A stretch of DNA of 64,000 nucleotides from Nageia nagi (taxonomy: Eukaryota > Pinophyta), in the NCBI GenBank assembly GCA_050084985.1, contig JBITNC010000001.1, positions 21,452,001 through 21,516,000 of the forward strand, in the 5' to 3' direction. Both the position numbers and the translations under genes were made by a program. Position 1 is the stretch's first letter. Each line of letters opens with the position of its first letter. This document shows, in pieces, positions 36,162 to 49,031 of the stretch. The notes below the pieces were generated by a model. That model had not been told where the DNA came from. It was given only the letters and a program-made list of their open reading frames with translations, and did not search any database.

Positions 36162-37959
36162 GACCACCTAATTTTTGATCAATAATTTTTTACTTTTTCC
36201 TCAAGTTAGATATCTAGAAAAAATTTGTTGTTTCCCTTAGTAAACTAAAAATACATAAAAAAAATTACAGAATCCAAAAATCTAAAAAAGTAATTACTTT
36301 TCAAGATCACATCTTCTTCATCACAAAAAGAGGTTGGACCATTGGGTAACATATTACACCTTAGAGGCAAGCACATACTTTAGACATTAATATGGAATTT
36401 AGTTTTTACAAACTATTGATTATAATTCTTTAATCTAATTGCAAGCACCTACCCTCAACACGAGATGGAACTTGGTCCTAATTTTAAAACTAAGTGCTTA
36501 TTCTATGCACTAAAAAGTGGAAGTTGATTTTCATAAAATTCTTGAAGGTTAAAGTTGTTTCACTTTTGAGATGAGATCAAAATTTTATGAATTGTGACTA
36601 TCTTTTTACTTTCTTCAATTGCATTGAGTTATCACTCTACTTGGGAGAAATTAAGGGTTTTTATTTGGTCTCATCAATTTCCTTTCCAATCTGGTGTGAC
36701 TTAGGAAATTTTAGTAGTCACCATGACATAAAATTATATTTGGATGCAACCAAGAAAATTGATTTAGTTTCATCACATTGAGAATCTACCTAGTACCACT
36801 TAGGTGATTACTAAGTTACATTAATTTCAACTCCTAGATACTCTAACCAAAGCCACCTTGCAAACTCACCCTCATCATATTATTTAGGGATTCAAATTTT
36901 GGATGTAAGATGAGTGTCCCTTGGTGTGTTTTACACCTATAAGTACTTGAGCCTTAAGTTATTATGCACCTATTGCTTTCCTTCTCCTTTTCTTATCACA
37001 TCAGGGGTTCCTTCTTGGTGAGAGAGACCAAAGTAATCTTATTGTCTAAATGGTCTTTTGAATAATGTTGAAGTGATTGAGTTTTTATCTATGGTCACAT
37101 TAAGTTCAAGGGTACAGTGTCAACTAAACAATATCCCATAATCACATTGAGTAGATTTTAAAGTTAACATGACTAAACCTAGTTTTTATCATCGTTAGCA
37201 TGTTTCCAATATCTCATTGACTAAAGATTCCATCAATAGGTTTGAGACTTAGCTTGATTGATCATTTTTCCTCTTTGGTCACATTGATAATATTGGTTAG
37301 ATGAAAGCGACTAAGTCAAAACCCTTGTTACATAGAGTATAGTTTTAACAACAAGATGACTAAGGGGTAAATCCATGTCATAGGGTTTTATGACTTGAGT
37401 TTGAAGTGGCTAAGGTAAATTATTGTCATAGATATTTGTACCTCAACTTTCAAGAGATTGAGGCAGATGGTTGTCATATCTAAAATTAACTTAATCTCAA
37501 AGAAACCAAATCCATATTTATTATCACATATATTTAGACTTTTAGCATAAAGAAAGTAAGGAATTTGACATAGTTGCGTTAAACTTGATATTTATCACAA
37601 AGAAACTAAGTAAAAATAATATTTTCATGCATTTTGACACTAAGTTGAGTACAAGTAAGCATTTTCTTTAGTCACTTTGAAGTAGTTTTCTACCTAGATG
37701 TGACCAAATAAAAATAGTTAAATTTGAGAAAATAAATTTTTTTATAAATTTATGATTTCATTTTTCTTTTCAAAATGATGGCTAAGTCAATTTGTTGTCA
37801 TTTTACAAGATGATAAAGTCAAATAGAAATTAAGGGAGCTATACTCTTATGAAAAAGACCATTTTCATGGAGCTAGAGAAAGAAATAAGAGTCAAATAAA
37901 AGGTTTGTTATTATGATAAGTTGGAGAACATTAGATACCCAAAGTGGAATCAGACACTA
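36162..37959 (+). other. Gene-free interval with degenerate tandem repeat
   Basis: The first part, to 37020, has no coding; a TATA-like CCTATAAGTA near 36948 with flanking leader-like sequence suggests an LTR of an unidentified element. The second part is the 48-bp-period repeat. It leads into the reading frame at 37960. Confidence 0.4.
37090..37720. repeat. Degenerate 46-54-bp tandem repeat, about 12 copies
   Basis: Motifs of the type GTCACATTGAG...ACATGACTAAG recur near 37093, 37140, 37190, 37277, 37330, 37378, 37426, 37472, 37523 and 37577. Spacing is mostly 46-53 bp. Copies are strongly diverged. Confidence 0.55.
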
Positions 37960-40900
37960 ATCTAATTCTCATGTTTAGGGAATAAGATCAAATTTTGAAG
38001 GAGTTAAAAGAATATGTACTCCATTATTTTGGGTACTTTACCATTGTAGTCATTCCATTCTTTGTCAATTTTCTTGAGTTAGTGTTGGAAGTTATAGAAC
38101 AAACAAACTTCATCCAAAGAGTTATTAAGGATGCATATGGAATGTTCATTGTCAACTTGACCAAGGAAGGCATCTAAAAGGCAATGGGATGGTCAAATCA
38201 AAGTATCATCTTTAGAAAAGAAGATGCTAATAATAAATTAGAATAATATAGTGTTAAACATAAGTCCAATGATCTCATCTAGTCATTATTAAGATCAAAA
38301 CATCATGGTATGGCTCATTAGGCTATTATGAAAGAATAAAGATGTTATTTCAAAGACATTATAAATAAAGCTATCAATTTTCTATGCATGACTTTGGAGA
38401 AATATTTAGATGTTAATTTTAAGAAAGATTTATTTTATTTCATTTATGTAGTGAATAAAAGATAGAGTACTAGATGAAGGTAAGTAATTAGTGATGGTAT
38501 AATTAATTAGTTGAGTAAAGTAAAGAAGATGAAGACTTTATTCTACATGTCATACCTAGTTTTCTTATTGTTAAAGGGTAAAAATTGGCCCTAAGCTCAT
38601 GGTATTAAGAAAATCATTTTCAACAAGAAAGTAGAAATTTATGTGGAGTGGAATTATATTCAAATGAGAATAGATGAATGAGATTTATCTATTTTGAAAG
38701 AAATAGAAGGATCCAATCATGTTCCTATAATTTTTATAGAGATTGTATATTTCTTGAAGAGATTTGTAAATTTTACCTAAAGGAATTGGATAACTCATAC
38801 ATTAGAGTCTACAGTGTTGATGTGGCTCCTCTTAAGCTTGCTCACTATCTTATTAATAGAATATTTTTCTTGGAATTTATGATCCAAGCATTTTACTTCC
38901 ATGAGAAATTTTCTAAGGAAAAAAAAGAGGAACCAATTTAGATACCCATAACTTTTTCATACTATTGTTACAACAAATTATTGTAAGAGGAAACTATTAA
39001 TTGTGATATAGAGGGTGTTGGTTTTGAATATCATGCCCTAAAAACTCCTTATGATCCCATGGGCATAGTCAAAAATGTTCTGCCAAAAAGTCAATAGTTC
39101 CTATAAGCACCATTTCCTTAGCTTAATTGAGAAATATAGAAATATGTACTCAAAATTAGAAATTCAAAAGATGTTTGAGAAACTCACCAGGGAAGAGAGA
39201 GATAAAAAGAAGAAAGTGGCTAAAGATAAGAGTCACAAGAGTTTACCAACATCTAAAGAAATTGAACAAATTGATGAGTAGGATTTTACTAAAGAGCCTA
39301 ATTTCAACCAATTTGGCTCAATGAAAGGGGTTGATTTACTAAAAATAATCAATGTACCCATTAAAAGCATCATGAATCTAAGATCCCTAGAACAACAACC
39401 TATTACACATCCTAAAACTTAGTTGGAGTCTAGAGAAACTAGTCACATCAATGCTCCTAGTGAAAAACCTCTTTCTAGTGGTAATTATTTGGCAAGTTCA
39501 AGTAATTTAGATGATGATCATTCAAGATATAGTAGTGATGATAACATATAAAGAATTCATAGTGAAGATGATGGTAGATTAATAATCTATAATAATGAGG
39601 AAGAAGAAAATGATGAAGAACAAGATGAGGAGCAAGTTGAAGAAACCCTCATGGAACATCTTGACATACACCTAGTTACAAATACCCTTAGAGAGGAATA
39701 TGATGAATATGTTAATATTATATATTTTAAATAAGAGGGAGAGATAAAAAGAATTCCCATACTCCTTATATAGTTGCTTTTGGTATAGAATTATTTATCT
39801 CTTATTCATCTTCAACTCCAGAATACTCTCAACATGAAGATAATATTACATAAATCCCAACATGATAAGAAAAAAGGGATAATTATAGATAATATATATT
39901 TTAGTAAGTTAATATAAAACAAAAAATACTTCCACTCTACACAAAACCACTAGCTCATAGAAGAATCCTTCAAAATAAATATCTAAGGCTACTAGTGTTG
40001 ATGGAGATGGAGATGATGATAGTGATGATGATGAGGAGGAGGAGGATAATTTGGATAGAAGAAAGAAAGCAAGGTAAGATGGAAATGAAAAACATATTAT
40101 CACTATTAAGGATACATGCTCATTATACTAGCTTAATTTTGAGAATTTGTTAAAGAACATAGATATTGATGTGTATCTGAAGAGGCTCAAAGAAGTTACT
40201 AGTGATAGCAAGAGAGAAGAGAATGTAAAAACTACATAAGAAGTATAGATAATTCCTAGAAAGTTATAGAGTATGATAAAATTCAGACAAGAGATATTAT
40301 TTGTAAATAAACTCTCCACCAATGTTAGAAAATCAAGGGATAAAAGGTATGTTAATATTAACATTGTAGAATATAATATTGGACATAATGAATCAAATAA
40401 AATGCATATATAATTGATCAAGGAACAAAAAATATAATAAAGTTAGGATAAGAGAAAGATTCAAAAGTTAATAATATAAAAAGGGAAGTTAAACACATGA
40501 AGAAAACATTCAAAGAATTTGAATATTTGGGAGATGATAAAGAAGATTTGAATTTCAAATATAAGATGGGTTGCAAGTTAGAAAAGAGAATCAAGAAATT
40601 GATTGAAAAAGAAACCAAAATCTTTCCCAAGGCTCATTATGACCTTGTTTATCTAGACCATGTTAAATTTTAGCTTTAAAAGGTTGAAATTGATATCAAT
40701 AAATATGTAGAATAATGTGTAACTAAGGTGGAAAGCATTTCTAGAGTTGAATGTGAGGAAATTAGCACTGAAAAGCTAATTAATTTCTATAGAGAAATTT
40801 CATTCCTTTTTTATTGGTTGACAAATGTAAAGTCCAAATGCATGGATTTTAAGGATAAATTATTTGAATTTTATAAGGAAAATCAAGACATCATTGATTT

Positions 40901-41230
40901 AACTAATATTTCAAATTTGGTTGAATCTAGCAATTGGAGAAGCGATAACAAGGTTCAACAATGTCTAAAAGAGCTTCTTGAAAAGGAACTAAAATCTAAA
41001 GATATAGAGGAGATAACTATTGAATCATATGATTATTTTTTCTCATGGATTTAATAGTAAAAAAGGCACACCATAGGATAAAGAAATGGATGACTAGGCA
41101 TATGATTTTTTACTATCAATGGTTTTTGGAAGGATGGGACAAAGTGCATAGTTTTTTAGGTAGAGATATCAAAGCCAGAGTAGTAGAAATGATGGTCTTA
41201 TTTCTTCCCTCCTTGGTAGCCAATTAAGAA
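37960..41230 (+). pseudogene. Long decayed ORF, acidic and coiled-coil-rich, unknown function
   Basis: About 3.3 kb reads on the plus strand with scattered stops. Open pieces are 37995-38177, 38678-38941, 39075-39281 and 40728-41054. In order: a hydrophobic N-terminal part (VLHYFGYFTIVVIPFFVNFL), a mixed middle, a Lys-rich stretch near 39200 (TREERDKKKKVAKDKSH), an acidic run near 39595-39650 (EEEENDEEQDEEQ), a second acidic run near 40010-40060 (DDDEEEEDNLDRR), and a Glu/Lys-rich tail likely to form coiled coil. I recognise no enzyme. The layout resembles the extra ORF of element 2, and extra ORFs are known in Tat/Ogre-type elements, so a retrotransposon origin is likely but unproven. Confidence 0.55.
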
Positions 41231-41442
41231 GATAAATTTTATATTCTTGTTATTATTGCTATAAAATATAGTTATGGGTGTTAGGAATTTTTTCTATCCT
41301 TAATGTCCAAAGTTAGAAAAATTTTGAGTTATTATGTTTTAGATCAAGTTATTGTTTGAGTTTATTATTTTCAAACTTAACTAGATTTTGATGCAATGCA
41401 ATTAGGGTTTTCAAGGAAGTTAGGGTTTTGTTTTCATATAAC

Positions 41443-42180
41443 TATAGATGCCTAAAAATGATTTATTATTTATTTAATAAATCATATTTATAATTCTTAA
41501 ATGATTAATGAAAATAATATATAAATCAAGATAAAGTTGATATTACAATGCAATATCATATGCTAGGACCAATACATATCATTTACCATGGTTCATATTT
41601 TAATTTATCTTGAATATAACAAAGATTATTATTGTTATTGTGAGTCAACCTCATTCCTCTCTATATTTTACAAGCTATAAATCCAAACAAAATAGGTTGA
41701 TTTCCAAAGATTGAAACTCTTTTGATATGATAAAGAAATATGATAGGTGGTTGTCAACTATAATGGTGTCTCTGGACACCACCTATCATTGAGAATTTGT
41801 TATACTTTGAGCTCTAAAATTTCCATTTTTATGCATACCATAAATCATTTGGATCCATGCAACCAATAGTGTTTTACTCCTATGCCATCAACAACATGCA
41901 TCATCTACATTGAGACTTCTAGATTTTAGTGGTCAAATCATTGCTTCACTTTTGAAAAAATATGTTAAAAAATCAACCTAAATTCAATCCCAACCATTTG
42001 AAGATTAAATTCTATATAATTTTGATGATTTTTCACATACATTCTCTTTGTATTAGGTTTATGTTTTTTATGTATATTTATTGTAATCTAGTATAAAGCA
42101 TATCATTGTATATTCATTTGTATTTCATAGACCATTTATTTCTTTGTGTTTATTCATAATTGCACAATTTGAGATCTACA
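41443..42180 (+). repeat. 5' LTR of element 4
   Basis: It starts TATAGATGCCTAAAAATG (the TG reads TA) and ends TTTGAGATCTACA. It aligns with 48160-48850 and 48862-49561 through landmarks such as ATGCTAGGA, CCTATCATTGAGAATTT and CCATTTATTT. No convincing primer site follows; the bases after the end are TTTTGTTGAACTTG. Confidence 0.8.
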
Positions 42181-42299
42181 TTTTGTTGAACTTGAAATTC
42201 TTACATAACTATATCTTGATCTAAGGAATCCTTTTTGAAAACTCATGAATCCATTTTAGCTATTATTTTTCCCTTTACTTGAAGCTCTTCAAATAGTAG

Positions 42300-44355
42300 C
42301 TACAGAAAATGAAAAAACTAGGGTTTGTTTTACCTATGTTTTGAAAATAGATTTGAATGTAAAACAACCTAAGGTCTCCAATGGTAAGGTTCATTTTAAT
42401 TATATCCAAATAAGTGTTAAGAATAATCCTAACTTATCTCCACAAGAGCCTCGTCCTAGTAATCATATGGATCGTAATGCACACAATGATACAAAATATA
42501 CTAGCTCTAACAAGAAAATGGATATTATTGGTGAAAATCCTAATAGATTTGATACAAATATTTATCATTTTGAATTTGAAACTATGATTTTGAATAGTCA
42601 TGATGATACTTCTAATAGCAATTCTAAAATTGAAGAATTAGATAGAATTCCTAGCCATATTCACTCTATCAAGGAATTGTTATATGATAAAGAAAAGTTG
42701 GAATATTTTCTTACTCATAATGTCAAAACTATTATTGATATTATTACAAATTATGAGCTATTAGATGATAAATCTATAACTTTACAATCATTATATAGTT
42801 TGTCTTCTTATGAAAATGAAGTTTCATCAAGATAAAGCATTTTTACTATTAATTAGGACTTCACCAATAGTATGTCATCTTGTAAACACACCTCTAGAGA
42901 CATGAATAAAGATGTTATGAAGCCTTCAAGTAAAGTGAATGATGAGGAAAATGGTATCAAAAGTGAGGATGAAGATTACAAATAATTGATCCTCAAATAT
43001 GATCATTTCAAAACATGTACACTTTCTAAAGGTAAGGGCATTTTACAAAATGAAGATCTTAATTTAAAAATTAGAGAACAACTTGCTAATATTATTCTTA
43101 ATGCTTATAAGTGTCATCCTAATTGGTCATAAGACAAATAAAATATTAAATTTAAAATCTTTCAATATGCTCAAGAAACCATATCCTTTTATAAATCTAC
43201 TTCTAAGGAACAATTAGAGTTTATGATAAAATTGCTTGATAAACTTGATCATGAATGGGTAAATAGAATTGGACCATTTGTTTCACTAAAAGAAAAAGAG
43301 CTTAGAAATGCAAACAAATATTCATCTTAAATAAAAAATGTTCCACCTCCAAATCCTCCACCACTCCTGATAGTTAATGTACCTATTTTTCAAACTCAAA
43401 TCCCCATAATCTAAAATGTTGCTAAAAGAACTAAGGAAAGAATTAAGAAATTAGAAAAGGAGTTGCTTAATGATTATGAAGATGATTTTTTATTTTGTTT
43501 GAAACATTCTTTGATTGATAGAATTATTTCTAAAGTGCTTAATGGTAAAAAGAGTATAAATTTTATAAATTTTTATGGTTTACAAGATCCAAAAATACAT
43601 GTTAAAAAATTTCAAGAAGAAGCCATGGAATATATGCATGATAAAGACTTGCTTGCAAAGTTATTTTCACATAGTTTGAAAGATGATGCATTGAAATGGT
43701 ATTTTTTTCTTTCTAAAAAAGAGCATTGATAAATATGAAGATTTGATACATCAAATTTTGAATTACTTTAGATACAATATTCAAGAAAATGTGTAATTCA
43801 AAGATTTGTGTAAAATTAAAGAATTTCCTAATCAATATTTGTCTAATTTTTGAGAATATGGAAGCAAAATGCTAATAAGATTATTATGCCTAAGCAAGAT
43901 TTGAAAGATATATTTGTAAATGATTTATTTCCTATATTTAAAGAAACCTCAACCATATTAGAAGAAAGTAAAAACTCTTGAAAATAATAAGAAACTTGAA
44001 GTAAATTATTTTGAAAAGAGAAATAATAAACCTCAAAGGAAATTTATGAAGTTAACTGATATTGTTGATAATATTCTTATTGTGTTGCTAAAAGAAGATC
44101 TTGTCAAACTTCCACCAATTGTTTAGCCTCATTTTTCCTAATGATGTGCCCAAAAATTATAGATTTGAGGAATTTTGCAATTATCATAGGACACCAAGGT
44201 ACTTAACAAGAAACTGCAAGGTTTTAAGAAATATTATTCAAGATTTCATTGATAAGAAAGCTATTCAGATGGATGATAATACTACTACAAATGATGGTCT
44301 TGTACATCCAAATAGTGTACAATTAGACATATTCATAAATCCTTTACCAACTTAA
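42300..44355 (+). pseudogene. gag: Gag (element 4)
   Basis: Open pieces 42341-42835, 43463-43729 and 44101-44355 are parts of one frame set. The first is polar and Asn-rich (linker/N-terminal). The second and its continuation to about 43850 are the retrotransposon gag core: FINFYGLQDPKIHVKKFQEE, LFSHSLKDDALKWYF, then KYEDLIHQILNYFRYN-like residues. The third holds a decayed zinc-knuckle-like segment, FCNYHRTPRYLTRNCKVLRN, with C-x2-H and a later Cys. Gag would form the particle that packages element RNA. It breaks at stops near 42834, 43127 and 43728; there is no protease after it. Confidence 0.8.
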
Positions 44356-45355
44356 CAACCAAAAGGATTTCTTGGCATAGTAAGTACTTCACATTGCATG
44401 AACTATTTTTTTTCTAATAAGCATGGATGTAATCATGTTCAAAGAAAGTAAATAGAGAGAGCAATACTAGAAACTTAAAAAATAGTGAAAATGCTAGGCA
44501 AATGGATGCCACTAATAGTGTGCATGAATGTTTGTACATTTCTAATGACATAAAATATGTAACAAGGAAAGTGCCTCTATTTGTCCTTGCATCTGCAAAA
44601 TGTGTCTAGTTACCAAATCATCCTAAGTATGCAAAATCATCACTTAAATTGTAAACATCAAAATAGTAGTGTACATTAGCTAGGTTGTTTCTTGGTTTAT
44701 AATTGTGTATTATTTTTCATTGTATGCACTTGATTAGTGTCTCATTGGTCTCCTAGAAAAATGTTTTATCATTATTTCTTAATTTTTCCATCATAGTGCT
44801 TGCATTTCACATCGTTGATAACATGTTACATATTTCCATGCTATTAATAGATTGCCTTTCTTAGAATAAAATTAAAAGGAATACTATTTCATTCATCTCC
44901 ATTGAATGTTTGATTCATTGAGATAGTTAAATTTTTATTTTATAATCATTGAAAAGAAAAAAGTTAATCTTATTCAATGCTACTTCAATTTGGTACCTAG
45001 GGGACCTTGATTTGATGTTTGATTATTTCTTACATTCTTGATTGCAAATTTCATGCATTCAATCATGATAAAACATGTGCCATTGGATTGTTAAATGTTA
45101 CCTTTCATTTTATAAATTAAGTTATTGCTTAATATGGTATACAAATGGATGGTTTATTGCTTAAAAATTTGTAACTTGTACATTGCACATTACATGCCTA
45201 ATTCAACATATTGTACAAACATAGATAAACCATTCAAATACGATTCATATAAAATCAAACACATTGTTAAAATTTATCATTAAAAAGAATATCCATATAT
45301 ATAATATAATATCAAAATATATAAAAGGGATGGAACTATGTCCATGGAATACAAC
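44356..45355 (+). other. Gap after gag of element 4
   Basis: The first 250 bp may still carry broken gag or protease linker codons. The rest is AT-rich with no domain. Confidence 0.4.
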
Positions 45356-45359
45356 TAGT

Positions 45360-46400
45360 AACATGCACTACTACCAGCCTCGTTGGTCCTTTACCTAGTC
45401 CTTTGGCTGCTACCACTAGCTCTTGATATCAAAATCCCTCCTTATAACTCACTATTGTTAATCCCCTAGGTGGTCAAGAGTGCCTTGGCCTTCTTGTTTT
45501 TCTCCCTTAGTAGTGTGATATCATTATCCTTTTTAATTTTTTTCATGAGACTTTGTATAAAATCCCACTACTCATTGGATGGGGCATATCCACCTGATCC
45601 TAAAGTCTCTTCAAGGATTTCTCTAATTAAACAATCTAAGCATCCATGGCTATAAACTTTTCTTATAGGATGACCACCTCTCCCTCAAAAGGGTTAAGCA
45701 TCTCAATCTTAGCCTCTAAGGCTACCATATCTATGTCTACCTCTCCTACAAGAAATAATTGCATTGTTAGTTTTATGATCATATATAAATGTGCATAAAT
45801 GGATATATGATTAACCTATTACCTAGTGCCACTAGTGGCATAAACTCATCTAGTGCTACCAACCCTAGTGTTGCTAGTCCCTCCTACATAGGAATGTTGT
45901 GCATAGGATTTTACCTAAAAAAGGTAGATAGATATAATGGAGGAAATATAGAGCCTCAAGTGCCTCCTTATTGGTGTGAATTGGCATACATTAGCCAAAT
46001 TGGTATCCCTATGGTCCTAATCATAAACCTCTTCTCTAGTCAACCAAAGAGCTAGTTATTCCCTAACTACATTATTTGTAACTTCAAATTGATAGACAAC
46101 TCGACCTTGCATGGGTATCCCCAATATCTGTAGATGTTAAGCAATGTCATGGTTATTATCACCTAGGTGTAGTGAAAGTTATTGCAATTAGGATCCCACT
46201 ACTTGACTAAAGCTATCAATAGAGGAAAATCCTATTAGATGTGTCCCATAATGGCTAGGTATACCAACTCACTCCATGTGAGATATCATCCTCATGGTTG
46301 GTCTATTGCTAGGATCGTACCTTTTCCATAGTTGTTGTGGACATAGATCCACTTGTAATTAAAACCTTATGGTCCTATAATGAGTAAATAAAGAAATATT
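45360..46400 (-). pseudogene. Antisense PMD fragment inside element 4
   Basis: The minus strand reads LTWSELVYLAIMGHI near 46280, then DFPLLIALVK, and WDPNCNNFHYT, ITMTLLNIYRYWGYPCKVEL near 46200-46100. This follows the PMD pattern W...TFHxxxGExTxTLxDVxxxxGxP. A C-terminal heptad-rich tail is at about 45740-45480 (VDIDMVALEAKIEMLNPFEG; KKIKKDNDITLLREKNKK). The middle of the domain is missing. Base composition is richer in GC than the flanks. It runs opposite to gag, as the PMD frame at 19700-21760 runs opposite to element 1's integrase. Confidence 0.6.
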
Positions 46401-48145
46401 AGTTCAAAATTAATATTAAAAGTTAATAAAAATTAACGTAATATTAAAATGGCAAAGCCCGATATGCACTAACATTAAAGAAAATATAGTGAGAAAATTG
46501 AAATAAATCAAGCCAAGATTAATTATAAACCATGTGCTAAAATAAAAATCTCTTGATATATTCAACAACATGGCCTTGTTGACAAGTAAGAGGCTACCCT
46601 ACACCATACCACTTATTATCAACCATGTAGGGGAAAAAGAAAAAAAAATAAATTGTTAAATAGGACTAATGCTATGGAAATTGATGGTAGATTTAGGGGT
46701 AAGTATCATAGTGAGGAGGGTGAACACAAGAAGCCAAAATCATTGGATGACTCCAAAGCACAAATACCAACTAGATAATAACACTAAATGAGAATAAAAA
46801 GTTAACCCTTTTACATTATATTCATTCTTTTGCATATAACCGTAAGGCATTTTTGTAGATGACTTCTATTGTGTCCTAACTATTATTTTTTATGTGTTTT
46901 AAAATGTTTTACATCCCTACCATTTATTTTTGAAAAGCTAATTTTGCTTTTCCATATGACTAATGATATGCAATTCCTCAAATTGGTAGGACATGCAAAT
47001 CCTATCAATTACAAATGTAAGATCATTCATTTTCCTAGTCTATATTGCATATTATATTGGCACTGAGTTTTTTTCTTTTCAATTTATTTTATGAAAGAAT
47101 GTCATCAGTGGTACATTTTGTACAATGGGAACAATCATAAATTATTATTTATTCTTGCTTCATAGATATCAAACTAAATATCATGCATAGTAAATGAGGT
47201 GCAAATGAAAAATAATTTTTAAGTCAATTTAATGAATCTATGTGCAATTTTTCATACAGTATGCCTATTTTGAATGTACATACTTTAAACTCATATTTAA
47301 TGCTATTTGATGTACTTTTTAATGAACATCAATCATTGATTAAATGTCAAAAATGGATGTGAATAAGAAAAATTATGTGACTTTCAATACTAATTATGAT
47401 TACATTTTATGCAAGCTTAAAAATATTGTATTTTATTATATGATGTTATATAGACAAATTGAGATTTGGCTAAAAATTTTATCTGCATTACTCATTAATT
47501 TTATAGTTCTATGTTCATTGCATTATTATATGTGAAAAATTAATATGTCTCATTGCCATTGAATTCTTTCTATTCTTGCATTGATATGACTATATCAGTA
47601 ACTAAAATTCTGAATACCTACTTACAAAGCAATTTGGTTAATATGCAATGATATAATATTATGGTGAAATTGTAAAGCAATGAATGAATCATTTTAGGTA
47701 ACCACCAAAGCGATGGAGTTTACTTTAAAATTCATACAATTGAAATAGAAATGAAGACCAACAAATATTTGATATTTGGTTATTTATAGAATTGAATGTT
47801 AATTATTGATTTTTCTACTAAAATTATCTTTAAGGTCATGGTCATTAAATGAAATCTCTCATTATTCATAGGTTATTCTCAAGCTTGAGTCATAATAGTT
47901 CTCATCAGCTTGTACTCATGGTATTACTAAGCTTGGGATCAAAGGACCCATGCATTGCTTGTCTCATATAGGACTACCAATTTTGCTTGCTCCTAATAAC
48001 ATGGCAAGGAAAGCAAGACCAAAGGGAAGCAACAACATATCATACTCAACCTAGCGATCATGAATAGGAAGTCACTTACAATTAAAAATTTTCTTTCTTC
48101 TAAAATTCTTTGGATTATGCAATTTCAATGCTTTTCATCATATCC
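46401..48145 (+). other. Noncoding 3' part of element 4
   Basis: AT-rich; short open stretches at 46869-47066 and 47344-47535 have no recognisable content and are probably chance. Confidence 0.4.
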
Positions 48146-48159
48146 AAAGAGGGGCAAAA
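48146..48159 (+). promoter_or_regulatory. Polypurine tract of element 4
   Basis: AAAGAGGGGCAAAA immediately before the TG of the 3' LTR; the same type as the tract of element X. Confidence 0.75.
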
Positions 48160-48850
48160 TGTGACTCCAAAATTAATTATTGTCTTATAAATTATAGAAT
48201 CTTAAAGATTAATAAATAATACCCTAAATCAGATATTGTTGATATTACAATAAAATACCATATGCTAGACAATGCAATATCATTACTGGTCATATTTAAA
48301 GTATCTGAATACAAAAGATTATTATTATTATTGGAGGTCAAACTCATGCTCTGTATGTATTTTGTAGGCTATAATGTGGCAAATAGAGTGATTTAGATAT
48401 CAACTCTTTTGATATGTCAATTTAAATTGTAATGGTGTCTCTAGATGCCACCTATCATTGAGAATTTTTTATACTCTAAGCTCTTAAGTTTTTATTTCTT
48501 ATGTAGAATGCAAATCATGTGGATCCATGTAGCCAATAGTGTTATTCTCCTACACCATCAGTGAAGTGCATTGTCTAGATTGGGAGTTCCATATTTTGGT
48601 GATTGATTCATTATTTTACTCTTGCAAAGTTCTATCGTAAGCTCATCCTAAATCTAATCCCAATCCTCCAAATATTCACTACTATATACTTTTGAGGATT
48701 GTGCACATGCTTGCTCTTTGTATTAGGTTTGTGCATTTCATGTATATTTGTTATAATATGATATAGAGCATATTATTTTATATTCAAAAGTATTTTGTAG
48801 ACCATTTATTTATTTATCTTTATTCAAAATTGCATAATTTGAGGTATACA
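48160..48850 (+). repeat. 3' LTR of element 4
   Basis: It starts TGTGACTCC after the purine tract and ends TTTGAGGTATACA. It aligns with the 5' LTR at 41443-42180. Confidence 0.8.
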
Positions 48851-48861
48851 TTTTTCTACAT

Positions 48862-48985
48862 TTTGATTAATGATAATAATACATAAATCAAGATAATTTT
48901 GATATTACAATGCAATATAATATGCTAGGATCATATAATATCATTTACCATGGTTCATATTTTAAGTTATGTTGAATACAAAAAA

Positions 48986-49031
<46 letters not shown>

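Larger units (their letters stand above)
41443..48850 (+). mobile_element. Element 4: gag-only LTR retrotransposon with antisense PMD
   Basis: LTRs at 41443-42180 and 48160-48850 share most of their length. A gag follows the first and a polypurine tract precedes the second, so orientation is plus. No protease, RT or integrase is seen between 44356 and 48145. Instead a minus-strand PMD fragment lies at 45360-46400. The gag is Tat/Athila-like. It could be a non-autonomous derivative or an element that lost pol by deletion. Confidence 0.8.

Noticed and set aside
40128-40630. Two minus-strand open frames
   Set aside because: They are antisense shadows of the acidic, Lys/Glu-rich plus-strand frame at 37960-41230.
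45470-46055. Plus-strand open frames of 61 and 88 codons
   Set aside because: They lie opposite the minus-strand PMD fragment, whose codon pattern and motif explain the region better.
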